Positions 10,449 to 18,715 of a stretch of 32,528 bases of DNA are shown here, piece after piece (within the stretch, counting starts at the first letter, position 1; each line of letters starts with the position of its first letter). The DNA lies in NCBI GenBank assembly GCA_001898625.1, contig MKUP01000020.1, forward strand, positions 1-32,528. Reading direction: 5' to 3'. The notes under the pieces were generated by a model. It made no database searches. It worked only from the letters and a program-made list of their open reading frames with translations, and was not told the origin of the DNA. The translations under genes were made by a program, and so were the position numbers. Source of the stretch: Burkholderiales bacterium 67-32 (GTDB taxonomy: Bacteria > Pseudomonadota > Gammaproteobacteria > Burkholderiales > Burkholderiaceae_B).

Positions 10449-12626
10449 ATGACGGAACGCACCCATCGCCACGGCCTACAAGTGGCGAACGCACTCGACC
10501 GCTTCATCGAACAGGAAGCCCTGCCCGGCACGGGCCTCGACAGCGACCGCTTCTGGCAAGGCTTCTCGCGGCTCGTACACGATCTCGCGCCCAAGAACCG
10601 CGCGCTGCTGGCCGAACGCGACCGCCTGCAGGCCGAGATCGACGGCTGGCACCGCGCCCATCCCGGCCCCGTCAGCGACCAGGCCGCCTATCGCGCTTTC
10701 CTGGAACGCATCGGCTACCTGCTGCCCCAGCCCGAACAGGTCCGCGTCACCACCGACAACGTCGACACCGAGATCGCCGAACAGGCCGGCCCGCAGCTCG
10801 TGGTGCCGGTCTCCAACCAGCGCTATGCCCTGAACGCCGCCAACGCGCGCTGGGGCAGTCTGTACGACGCCCTCTACGGCACCGATGCCCTGCCCGAGAC
10901 CGGCGGCGCCGAACGCAGCGCCGGCTACAACCCCGTGCGCGGCCAGGCCGTCATCGCCCGCGCCCGCGCCTTCCTCGACCAGGCCGCGCCGCTGGCCCAG
11001 GGCTCGCATGCCGACGCCACCGGCTACTCGGTGCGCGGCGGCAAGCTCGTCGTGGCGCTCAAGCAGGGCGAAACCGGCCTGCGCCGACCCGAACAGTTCG
11101 TCGGCCACCAGGGGCAGGCCCAGTCCCCCTCGGCCGTCCTGCTCAAGGGCAACGGCCTGCACTTCGAGATCCAGGTCGATCGCGCCAGCCAGATCGGCGC
11201 CACCGATGCCGCCGGCGTCAAGGACGTCGTGCTGGAGTCGGCCATCACCACCATCATGGACTGCGAAGACTCCGTCGCCGCGGTCGACACCGACGACAAG
11301 GTCAAGATCTACCGCAACTGGCTGGGCCTGAACCAGGGCGACCTGACCGAGGAAGTCACCAAGAACGGCAAGACCTTCACCCGCCGCCTGAACGCCGACC
11401 GCGAATACACCGCCGCCGACGGCTCGCCGCTGACGCTGCATGGACGCTCGCTGATGTTCGTGCGCCACGTCGGCCACCTGATGACCAACCCCGCCGTGCT
11501 CGATCAGGACGGCAACGAGATCCCGGAAGGCATCCTGGACGCCGTCGTCGCCACGCTGGCCTCGCTGCCCGACCTGAAGATCCGCCGCAACTCGCGCAAG
11601 GGCTCGTTCTACGTCGTCAAGCCCAAGATGCACGGCCCCGCCGAAGTCGCCTTCGCCAGCGAACTGTTCGACCGCGTCGAAGACCTGCTGGGCCTGCCGC
11701 GCCACGCGATGAAGATGGGCATCATGGACGAGGAGCGCCGCACCAGCGTCAACCTCAAGGCCTGCATCGCCGCCGCCAGTCCCCGCGTGGCCTTCATCAA
11801 CACCGGCTTCCTGGACCGCACCGGCGACGAGATCCACACCGCCATGGAAGCCGGCCCCATGCTGCGCAAGGGCGACATGAAGGCCTCGGCCTGGATCGCC
11901 GCCTACGAACGCAGCAACGTGCTGATCGGCCTGGACGCCGGCCTGCGCGGCCGCGCCCAGATCGGCAAGGGCATGTGGGCCATGCCCGACCTGATGGCCG
12001 CCATGCTGGAACAGAAGATCGCCCACCCCAAGGCCGGCGCCAACACCGCCTGGGTCCCCTCGCCCACCGCCGCCACCCTGCACGCCATGCACTACCACCA
12101 GGTGGACGTGCAGGCCGTCCAGCAGGAACTGGAAAAGACCAGGCTGAGCGCGGTCAGCCAGGAACTCCTGCAAGGCCTCCTGACCGTCCCCGTCGGCAAC
12201 CCCGCCACCTGGTCGCCCGCCGATATCCAGCAGGAACTCGAGAACAACGCCCAGGGCATCCTCGGCTACGTGGTGCGCTGGATCGACCAGGGCGTGGGCT
12301 GCTCCAAGGTGCCCGACATCCACAACGTCGGCCTGATGGAAGACCGCGCCACCCTGCGCATCTCCAGCCAGCACATCGCCAACTGGCTGCGCCACGGCAT
12401 CACCAACGAAGCCCAGGTCCGCGAGGTGCTCAAGCGCATGGCCAAGGTGGTCGACCAGCAGAACGCCAGCGATCCGCTGTACGAACCCATGTCCGGCAAC
12501 GAGGAAACCTCCCTCGCCTTCCAGGCCGCCTCGGCCCTGGTCTTCGAAGGCCGCAGCCAGCCCAACGGCTACACCGAACCGCTGCTGCACGCCTACCGCG
12601 CGAGGAAAAAGGCGCAAGCCCGCTAG
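10449..12626 (+). CDS. glcB: Malate synthase G
   Basis: This 725-residue monomeric enzyme condenses glyoxylate with acetyl-CoA to malate, used in glycolate/glyoxylate metabolism and the glyoxylate bypass. Its length matches the G isoform (E. coli about 723). Catalytic residues align by motif with a one-residue offset from E. coli: Arg339 in [11 protein letters not shown] (R338 there) and the base Asp632 in [13 protein letters not shown] (D631 there). The conserved M-D-C-E-D-S-V block is at 270-276. The frame is open 87 codons upstream, but ATG 10449 has a good GGAG seven to eight bases before it and gives the right length. It stands alone, with no glycolate oxidase or isocitrate lyase gene in the window, and is divergent from hemO. 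Confidence 0.97.
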   Translation: MTERTHRHGLQVANALDRFIEQEALPGTGLDSDRFWQGFSRLVHDLAPKNRALLAERDRLQAEIDGWHRAHPGPVSDQAAYRAFLERIGYLLPQPEQVRVTTDNVDTEIAEQAGPQLVVPVSNQRYALNAANARWGSLYDALYGTDALPETGGAERSAGYNPVRGQAVIARARAFLDQAAPLAQGSHADATGYSVRGGKLVVALKQGETGLRRPEQFVGHQGQAQSPSAVLLKGNGLHFEIQVDRASQIGATDAAGVKDVVLESAITTIMDCEDSVAAVDTDDKVKIYRNWLGLNQGDLTEEVTKNGKTFTRRLNADREYTAADGSPLTLHGRSLMFVRHVGHLMTNPAVLDQDGNEIPEGILDAVVATLASLPDLKIRRNSRKGSFYVVKPKMHGPAEVAFASELFDRVEDLLGLPRHAMKMGIMDEERRTSVNLKACIAAASPRVAFINTGFLDRTGDEIHTAMEAGPMLRKGDMKASAWIAAYERSNVLIGLDAGLRGRAQIGKGMWAMPDLMAAMLEQKIAHPKAGANTAWVPSPTAATLHAMHYHQVDVQAVQQELEKTRLSAVSQELLQGLLTVPVGNPATWSPADIQQELENNAQGILGYVVRWIDQGVGCSKVPDIHNVGLMEDRATLRISSQHIANWLRHGITNEAQVREVLKRMAKVVDQQNASDPLYEPMSGNEETSLAFQAASALVFEGRSQPNGYTEPLLHAYRARKKAQAR

Positions 12627-12636
12627 CTGCCCACCC

Positions 12637-12683
12637 GCCCCCGCCGCAGGTCGTGTCCGGCCCACGGCGGGGGCCCCATTTTT
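12637..12683 (+). terminator. Rho-independent terminator of glcB
   Basis: A ten-base-pair stem GCCCCCGCCG / CGGCGGGGGC (12637-12646 with 12665-12674) closes an 18-base loop. It is followed by CCCA and five T residues (12679-12683). It starts ten bases after the glcB stop and separates glcB from the Bug gene. Confidence 0.8.
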
Positions 12684-12745
12684 GACGCGCTGCAAGACGG
12701 GCACTATCCTTGACGGGCAACAAGAAACCCATGAGGAGACCTGCC

Positions 12746-13756
12746 ATGCCCCACCGCCTCCGCGCTGCCCTGGCGCGCCGAGCCTTCCTCGCACAATCGG
12801 CCGCCGCCATCCTCGCCGGCATCGCGCTCCACCCCACGGCCCACGCCGCCGACACCTACCCCTCCAAACCCGTCACCCTGGTCACCTCCTTCTCCGTCGG
12901 CAGCGGCCCCGACACCGTCCTGCGCCTGGTCGCCGACCGCCTGGGCAAGGCCTGGGGCCAACGCGTCGTGGTCGAGAACCGGCCCGGCGGCGCCGGCTTC
13001 ATCGCCATCGACGCCTTCAAGCGCGCGACCCCCGACGGCTACTCGCTGCTGCAACTCGACAGTGAACAGCTTGCCGCCCTGCCCCATCTGTACAAGAGCC
13101 GCCAGTACGACCCCGACAAGGTCTTCGACCCCGTCGCCACCCTGTTCATCACCCCCTTCCTGGTTTCCGTCTCCGCCCAGTCGCCGTGGAAATCCGTCTC
13201 CGACCTGGTCGCCGCCGCCAAGGCCAAGCCCGGCCAGGTCACCTACGGGTCCTGGGGCATAGGCAGCCCGGGCCATCTCGGCGGCATCGCGCTGGAAAAC
13301 GCAGCCAACGTCAGCATGCAGCACGTGCCCTACAAGGAAGTCGGACAGTTGTACGCGGCGGTCAGCACCCAGGAAGTGAACTGGAGCATGGCCACCATCG
13401 CCTCCAGCCAGGGTCCCTACCAGGCCGGCAAGCTGCGCTACATCGCGGTCGCGGCGCCCAAGCGCATCCCGCAGATGCCCGATGTGCCCACCGTGGCCGA
13501 AAGCGGCGGGCCCGCCAGCCTGGACGTCAACTCCTTCGTCGTGCTGCTGGCGCCCAAGGGTCTCCCGGCCGCCATCCGCGACAAGATCAACGCCGACGTC
13601 GCCAAGGTCGTGGCCGACCCCGAGATCAAGAAGCGCCTGGACACCTTCGCCTTCCAGACCATCAGTTGGTCGCCCGACGAGATCCATCGCCAGGTCGCGG
13701 CCAAGTCCAAGACCTACCAAGGCCTCATCCAGAAAGCCAACGTCACGCTGGAATGA
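12746..13756 (+). CDS. Bug-family tripartite tricarboxylate receptor (periplasmic solute-binding protein)
   Basis: This 336-residue protein belongs to the Bug/TctC family, which is greatly expanded in Bordetella and relatives and binds small carboxylates and other ligands. The signal peptide has a twin-arginine-like motif (A-R-R-A-F-L-A, residues 10-16), a hydrophobic core, and likely cleavage after T-A-H-A at 34. Family blocks follow: Y-P-S-K-P-V-T-L-V, V-V-V-E-N-R-P-G-G-A-G and P-D-G-Y-S-L-L. ATG 12746 is preceded by GAGGAG at seven bases; an ATG at 12731 lies too close to any ribosome-binding site. No TctA/TctB membrane genes are adjacent, so it is an orphan receptor with unknown ligand. 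Its stop is 14 bases before the next ATG, suggesting one transcript. Confidence 0.92.
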   Translation: MPHRLRAALARRAFLAQSAAAILAGIALHPTAHAADTYPSKPVTLVTSFSVGSGPDTVLRLVADRLGKAWGQRVVVENRPGGAGFIAIDAFKRATPDGYSLLQLDSEQLAALPHLYKSRQYDPDKVFDPVATLFITPFLVSVSAQSPWKSVSDLVAAAKAKPGQVTYGSWGIGSPGHLGGIALENAANVSMQHVPYKEVGQLYAAVSTQEVNWSMATIASSQGPYQAGKLRYIAVAAPKRIPQMPDVPTVAESGGPASLDVNSFVVLLAPKGLPAAIRDKINADVAKVVADPEIKKRLDTFAFQTISWSPDEIHRQVAAKSKTYQGLIQKANVTLE

Positions 13757-13770
13757 CCCGGGGAGCAAGC

Positions 13771-14760
13771 ATGAAGGTCTGCATCGTGGGCGCCGGCGCC
13801 ATCGGCGGATTCATCGGCGCCCGCCTGGCTGCCACTGGCGCCTGCTCGGTCAGCGCCCTGGCCCGCGGCGCCACGCTCGCGGCGCTGCAATCGCACGGCT
13901 GGCGGCTGCGGCAGGACGGCCGGCTCGTCCAGGCGCCGGTCACGGCCAGCGACCGGGCCGAGGCCCTGGGCCCGCAGGACCTGGTCGTGATCGCGGTCAA
14001 GGGCCCCGCCCTGGCCGCCGTCGCGGACGGGCTCGCGCCCCTGCTGGGCCCGGACACCGCCGTGCTGCCGGCCATGAACGGCGTGCCGTGGTGGTTCGCG
14101 CACGGCATCCTGCCGCCCGAACAGGTCACCCTGTCGACCATCGACCCCGATGGCCGGATCGCGCGCGGCATCCCCGCCGCGCACGTGGTCGGCTGCGTCG
14201 TCCACGCCAGCACCTCGACGCCGGAGCCGGGCCTGGTCCAACACCACATGGGCGGCGGCCTCATCATCGGCGAACCGGACGGCACCGCTTCCGCACGGGT
14301 GGAGCGCATCGCCGCGCTGCTCGCGCAGGCGGGCTTCGACGTCACGGCCTCGCGGGCCATCCGCCACGACATCTGGTACAAGCTCTGGGGCAACATGACG
14401 ATGAACCCGGTCTCGGCCATCACCGGCGCCACGGTCGACCGCATCCTGGACGACCCGCTGGTGCGCCGGTTCTGTTCCGATGCCATGGACGAAGCCGCGC
14501 GCATCGGCCGCGAACTCGGCTGCGCCATCGACCAGAGCGCCGAGGACCGCCACGCCGTCACGCGCAAGCTCGGCGTCTTCAAGAGTTCCATGCTGCAGGA
14601 TGCGCAGGCCGGCCGCCCGCTGGAGCTGGACGCCATCGTGGCCGTGGTGCGCGAACTGGGGCAGAAGGTGGGCGTGCCCACGCCCAACATCGACGCCCTG
14701 TTCGGCCTGGCCCGCCTGTACGGCCGGGCGCACGGCCTCTATCCGGACGTCAGCGCATAG
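13771..14760 (+). CDS. Ketopantoate reductase family oxidoreductase (PanE/ApbA-like)
   Basis: This 329-residue NAD(P)H-dependent reductase has an N-terminal Rossmann motif G-A-G-A-I-G-G (7-13). The family's catalytic set is in register: Lys204 and Asn208 in K-L-W-G-N, and Glu285 in G-R-P-L-E-L-D (E. coli PanE K176 and E256, nearly the same spacing). Ketopantoate reductase makes pantoate for CoA. Many genomes carry extra paralogues of unknown substrate, and the pairing with a Bug receptor suggests this may be one, acting on an imported 2-oxoacid. ATG 13771 has GGGAG six bases upstream. An ATG overlapping the previous stop at 13753 would add six residues. The 3' end overlaps the convergent Nudix gene by 11 bases. 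Confidence 0.88.
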   Translation: MKVCIVGAGAIGGFIGARLAATGACSVSALARGATLAALQSHGWRLRQDGRLVQAPVTASDRAEALGPQDLVVIAVKGPALAAVADGLAPLLGPDTAVLPAMNGVPWWFAHGILPPEQVTLSTIDPDGRIARGIPAAHVVGCVVHASTSTPEPGLVQHHMGGGLIIGEPDGTASARVERIAALLAQAGFDVTASRAIRHDIWYKLWGNMTMNPVSAITGATVDRILDDPLVRRFCSDAMDEAARIGRELGCAIDQSAEDRHAVTRKLGVFKSSMLQDAQAGRPLELDAIVAVVRELGQKVGVPTPNIDALFGLARLYGRAHGLYPDVSA

Positions 14761-15325
14761 AAGAGGAGACGAAGAACGCGCCGATCACCGTCTTGACGTC
14801 GGTGACCTCCCCCTGGCGGATCCAGGCCATCAGATCCTCCAGCGGGGCGGTGAACACTTCCAGGAATTCGTGCTCGTCCAGCTTCTGCTCGCCCCGCTCC
14901 AGGCCCTCGGCCAGGAACAGCACGATGCGCTCGTTGGCATAGGCGATGGCGTTGTGGATGGTGGTGAGCTCGGTCCACTTGCTGGCCCGGTAGCCCGTTT
15001 CCTCCAGCAACTCCCGCTGCGCGGTGGCCAGCGGGGCCTCGCCGGGGTCGATCTTGCCGGCGGGAAATTCAATGAAGGCCCGATGCATGGGGTAGCGATA
15101 CTGCCGCACCAGCACCACCTGCCCGTCCGGCAGCATGGGCACGATCATGGACGCACCCGGATGCATGATGTATTCGCGCGTGGCGGTGGCCCCGCCCGGC
15201 AGCCGGACGGTATCCCGGCGCACGTCCAGCAGCTTGCCGCGGAACACCGCCTCGCTGGTCAGCGGTTCCTCGCGCAGCCGGTCCGAACTGCGCGCCAGTT
15301 CTTCCAGGGCTCGGTCGTCGCTCAT
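14750..15325 (-). CDS. Nudix hydrolase, ADP-ribose pyrophosphatase-like
   Basis: This 191-residue hydrolase has a perfect Nudix box at 90-112: Gly90, five residues, Glu96, seven residues, then R-E-L-L-E-E-T-G-Y (Arg104, Glu105, Glu108, Glu109). The upstream VVLVRQYRYP and E-F-P-A-G segments fit the ADP-ribose/NDP-sugar pyrophosphatase branch. Such enzymes cleave ADP-ribose to AMP and ribose 5-phosphate, removing a breakdown product of NAD. The ATG at 15325 overlaps the DUF2818 stop in an ATGA, so translation is probably coupled, which makes this the last gene of the nuo transcription unit. The exact substrate cannot be read from the sequence. Confidence 0.92.
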   Translation of the reverse strand: MSDDRALEELARSSDRLREEPLTSEAVFRGKLLDVRRDTVRLPGGATATREYIMHPGASMIVPMLPDGQVVLVRQYRYPMHRAFIEFPAGKIDPGEAPLATAQRELLEETGYRASKWTELTTIHNAIAYANERIVLFLAEGLERGEQKLDEHEFLEVFTAPLEDLMAWIRQGEVTDVKTVIGAFFVSSSMR

Positions 15326-15642
15326 CGGGCAGTCCGTTTGAAAAGATAACGGTACACGAAACCGGGATAGGCCAACACGAGATACAGCGTCAAGGTAATG
15401 GCGTAGAACTGCCATCCCTGGGGAAACACGTTGCCCAGGCTGGCCTCGAATCCCAGGCCGATGCCGCCGACCACCAGATACAGCACCAGCACTTCGACCA
15501 GCCTCAGCCAGAAAGGCTTGCCGGCAGGCGCGCCGTCCCGGCGAAAAGCCACGGCGCCGAACACGCGCTCCGACAGGAACGGCAGGTTGGCGGTCACCAG
15601 GGCCAGCAGGATCAGGACGTAGATGGCGAGGGTCTGTTTCAA
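15322..15642 (-). CDS. DUF2818 small membrane protein downstream of nuoN
   Basis: A 106-residue protein with three predicted membrane helices (about 3-22, 46-66 and 78-98). It fits DUF2818, a family of unknown function that I know as sitting next to nuoN in betaproteobacteria. The start is a TTG at 15642 with AGGA about eight bases upstream; the next in-frame ATG would be too late. It ends in an ATGA overlap with the Nudix gene. Position suggests a role in complex I assembly or membrane placement, but that is inference from location only. Confidence 0.82.
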   Translation of the reverse strand: MKQTLAIYVLILLALVTANLPFLSERVFGAVAFRRDGAPAGKPFWLRLVEVLVLYLVVGGIGLGFEASLGNVFPQGWQFYAITLTLYLVLAYPGFVYRYLFKRTAR

Positions 15643-15678
15643 GGCGGGGTTCCTGTCACGACAAACCCGGTCGGGGAC

Positions 15679-15704
15679 GGCAGCGGCGCGATCACGCCGC
15701 TGCC
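15679..15704 (-). other. Perfect hairpin between nuoN and the DUF2818 gene
   Basis: A ten-base perfect inverted repeat GGCAGCGGCG / CGCCGCTGCC with a six-base loop, 12 bases after the nuoN stop. There is no T run behind it in the direction of transcription (only GTTTGT about 15 bases later), so it is not a classical terminator. It may stabilise the 3' end of the nuo message or partly reduce read-through into DUF2818-Nudix. Confidence 0.6.
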
Positions 15705-15715
15705 GGAAGAGAAGC

Positions 15716-17197
15716 TCAGAGCGCGAGCGAGCTGGAGATGGCCTGGGCGCACAGGGCGACCAGCGGCGCGGGGAACACGCCCAGGACCAACAGCAGCACG
15801 CCGTTGACCGACAGCACCGTACGGAAGCCGGCCGAACCCTGCAGCGGGGCCTGGTCGACCGGATCGTCGAAGTACACGACCTTCACCACCCGCAGGTAGT
15901 AGAAGGCGCCGATCAGCGAGAACAGCACGGCCACCACGGCCAGCGCGACGTGGTTGGTCTGGATCAGCGACTGCAGCACCGCCAGCTTGGCATAGAAGCC
16001 GACCGTGGGCGGAATGCCCGCGAGCGAGAACATCTGCACCAGCATCACGCCGGCGAACCACGGGTTGCGGCGGTTCAGGCCCTTCAGGTCGTCGACGTTC
16101 TCGCACTCGAAGCCCGAGCGCGACAGCAGCATCAGCACGCCGAACGAGCTGAGCGTGGTCAGCACGTAGACGACCACGTAGAACATGGCCGAGGTGTAGG
16201 CGTTCTGGGCGTTGAAGGCGCTGCCCTCGACCACGCCGGACATCAGGCCCAGCAGCACGAAGCCCATGTGCGAGATGGTCGAATAGGCCAGCATGCGCTT
16301 GATGTTGGACTGCATGATGGCGGCCAGGTTGCCGATGGCCAGCGACAGCACGGCCATGATCGCCAGCATGGGCTGCCAGTCGGCCGCGAGGCCGAACAGG
16401 CCGTCGACCAGCAGGCGCAGCACGATGGCGAAGGCGGCCAGCTTGGGCGCGCCGCCCAGCAGCAGCGTCACGGCCGTGGGCGCGCCCTGGTAGACGTCCG
16501 GCACCCACATGTGGAACGGCACGACGCCGAGCTTGAAGGCCAGGCCCGCGACCAGGAACACCAGCCCGAAGACCAGGATCATGTGGTTGTCGGTGGCGCC
16601 GGAGGTGGCGCGCGCGATGCCGGCCAGGTTCAGCGTACCGGTAGCGCCGTAGATCATGGACATGCCGTACAGCAGCAGGCCCGAGGCCAGCGCGCCCAGC
16701 ACGAAATACTTCATGGCCGCCTCGGTGGACACGGTGTGCTCGCGGCGCAGCGCGACCAGCGCGTAGAACGACAGCGACATCAGCTCCAGGCCGAGATAGA
16801 TCGTCAGCATGTTGCCGGCCGAGATCATGACCATCTGGCCCAGCAGCGCCAGCAGCGACAGCACGTACAGCTCGCCGCCGCGCAGCATGCCGCGGTCCTT
16901 GGCGTAGCCCTTGCCGTAGATCAGCGCCACGCCCACCGCGATGTACGAGAACACCTTGAGCACGTGGGCCAGGCTGTCGGCCACGTACATGCCGTCGAAG
17001 GCCGTGCCCTGCACGCCCGAGGCCAGGTCCGACAGGCTCATCCAGGTCAGCACCACCAGCGTGAGCAGGGACAGGATGTGCGTCAGCGCGCGGCCCTCGT
17101 CCTTGACGAACAGGTCGATCAGCAGGATGGCGGACGTCAGCACCAGCAGCGTGATCTCCGGCGCGACGAGAGACAGGTTCAGATTGGCGAATTCCAT
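15716..17197 (-). CDS. nuoN: NADH-quinone oxidoreductase subunit N
   Basis: This 493-residue antiporter-like membrane subunit of complex I has about 14 hydrophobic segments. It is homologous to NuoL and NuoM and forms one of the proton channels. The [17 protein letters not shown] block and the Lys-containing core helix [20 protein letters not shown] are standard NuoN features. It is the last subunit gene of nuoA-N, 18 bases after nuoM. Confidence 0.97.
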   Translation of the reverse strand: MEFANLNLSLVAPEITLLVLTSAILLIDLFVKDEGRALTHILSLLTLVVLTWMSLSDLASGVQGTAFDGMYVADSLAHVLKVFSYIAVGVALIYGKGYAKDRGMLRGGELYVLSLLALLGQMVMISAGNMLTIYLGLELMSLSFYALVALRREHTVSTEAAMKYFVLGALASGLLLYGMSMIYGATGTLNLAGIARATSGATDNHMILVFGLVFLVAGLAFKLGVVPFHMWVPDVYQGAPTAVTLLLGGAPKLAAFAIVLRLLVDGLFGLAADWQPMLAIMAVLSLAIGNLAAIMQSNIKRMLAYSTISHMGFVLLGLMSGVVEGSAFNAQNAYTSAMFYVVVYVLTTLSSFGVLMLLSRSGFECENVDDLKGLNRRNPWFAGVMLVQMFSLAGIPPTVGFYAKLAVLQSLIQTNHVALAVVAVLFSLIGAFYYLRVVKVVYFDDPVDQAPLQGSAGFRTVLSVNGVLLLVLGVFPAPLVALCAQAISSSLAL

Positions 17198-17215
17198 TGC
17201 GTAACGTCCGGCGTC

Positions 17216-18715
17216 CTACAGTTTCGAAATGGCGACATGCTTGAGCAGCGCGTCGACCGAGACGTGCATCACGTCGGTGAAGGGCGCGGGGTAGACGCCC
17301 ATATACAGCACGGCGATGGCCATCACGCCCAGGATGAGGAACTCGCGGGCGTTGACGTCGGTCAGCTCGCGCACATGCTGGTGGGTGATGTCGCCGAATA
17401 CGACGCGCTTGACCATCCACAGCGAGTACGCGGCACCCAGGATCAGGGCCGTGGCGGCCAGGAGGCCGATCCAGAAGTTGTACTCGACCGAGCCCATGAT
17501 GACGAAGAACTCGCCCACGAAGCCGCTGGTGGCCGGCAGGCCGCTGTTGGCCATCGAGAACAGCACGAAGAACGTGGCGAACTTGGGCATGGTGTTGACC
17601 ACGCCGCCGTAGTCGGCGATGCGGCGCGAATGCACGCGGTCGTACAGCACGCCGATGCAGAAGAACATCGCGCCCGACACGAAGCCGTGCGAGATCATCT
17701 GCACGATGGCGCCTTCGACGCCGGCTTTGTTGAAGATGAAGAAGCCCAGGGTCACGAAGCCCATGTGCGCCACGGACGAATACGCGACCAGCTTCTTCAT
17801 GTCGTCCTGCACCAGCGCCACCAGGCCGATGTAGATGACGGCGATCAGCGACAGCCCGATCATCATGCCCGACAGGCTATGCGCGGCATCCGGCACGATG
17901 GGCAGCGACAGCCGCAGGAAGCCGTAGGCGCCCAGCTTCAGCATGATGGCGGCCAGCACCACCGAGCCGCCCGTGGGCGCCTCGACGTGGGCATCGGGCA
18001 GCCAGGTGTGGACCGGCCACATCGGCACCTTGACGGCGAAGGCCATCAGGAAGGCCAGGAAGATCAGGATCTGCTCGGTCTGGCCCAGCGGCAGCTTGTG
18101 CCAGGCCAGGATGTCGAACGTACCGCCGGCCGAGTGCCACAGGTAGATGAAGGCAACCAGCGTCAGCAGCGAACCCAGCAGCGTGTACAGGAAGAACTTG
18201 AACGCCGCGTAGACCCGGTTGGGACCGCCCCACACGCCGATGATGATGTACATCGGGATCAGCGTGGCCTCGAAGAACACGTAGAACAGGAGGCCGTCCA
18301 GCGCCGCGAACACGCCTATCATCAAGCCCGACAGGATCAGGAAGGCACCCATGTACTGGGCGACGCGGCTGGTAATGACTTCCCAGCCGGCCAGCACCAC
18401 GATGATGGTGATGAAGGCCGTCAGCAGGACGAACCACAGCGAGATGCCGTCCACGCCCAGGGAATAGGACACGCCGTACTCGGCGATCCAGGTGGCTTTC
18501 TCGACGAACTGCATCTGCGCCGTCGTGGCGTCGAAGCCGGTGTACAGCGGCAGGGTGACCAGGAGGCCGGCGATCGCGCCGATCAGCGCCAGCACGCGGG
18601 CGACGGTGGGATTGCTGTCACGCCCCACCGCCAGCACCAGTATGCCGAAGACGATCGGAGTGAAGATCGCAAGCGAGAGCCACGGAAAAGAAGTTTGAGC
18701 CATATCGCTTGCCAT
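17216..18715 (-). CDS. nuoM: NADH-quinone oxidoreductase subunit M
   Basis: This antiporter-like proton-channel subunit of complex I has about 14 membrane helices. Key charged residues of the channel are present: Glu149 (F-Y-V-F-F-E-A-T-L-I-P-M), Lys229 (F-A-V-K-V-P-M-W-P-V-H-T-W-L-P-D-A-H) and Lys260. Two starts are possible. ATG 18715 shares one base with the nuoL stop (TGATG, typical of coupled translation) and gives 499 residues. ATG 18703 gives MAQTSFPW and 495 residues. Neither has a strong Shine-Dalgarno, so coupling from nuoL is likely. The frame is open much further upstream inside nuoL, but that part is not NuoM. Confidence 0.97.
   Translation of the reverse strand: MASDMAQTSFPWLSLAIFTPIVFGILVLAVGRDSNPTVARVLALIGAIAGLLVTLPLYTGFDATTAQMQFVEKATWIAEYGVSYSLGVDGISLWFVLLTAFITIIVVLAGWEVITSRVAQYMGAFLILSGLMIGVFAALDGLLFYVFFEATLIPMYIIIGVWGGPNRVYAAFKFFLYTLLGSLLTLVAFIYLWHSAGGTFDILAWHKLPLGQTEQILIFLAFLMAFAVKVPMWPVHTWLPDAHVEAPTGGSVVLAAIMLKLGAYGFLRLSLPIVPDAAHSLSGMMIGLSLIAVIYIGLVALVQDDMKKLVAYSSVAHMGFVTLGFFIFNKAGVEGAIVQMISHGFVSGAMFFCIGVLYDRVHSRRIADYGGVVNTMPKFATFFVLFSMANSGLPATSGFVGEFFVIMGSVEYNFWIGLLAATALILGAAYSLWMVKRVVFGDITHQHVRELTDVNAREFLILGVMAIAVLYMGVYPAPFTDVMHVSVDALLKHVAISKL

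Noticed and set aside
10358-12794. Long alternative frames in both directions over glcB
   Set aside because: The glcB frame has the catalytic residues and a Shine-Dalgarno. The other frames are Arg/Pro- or Gly/Val-rich shadows.
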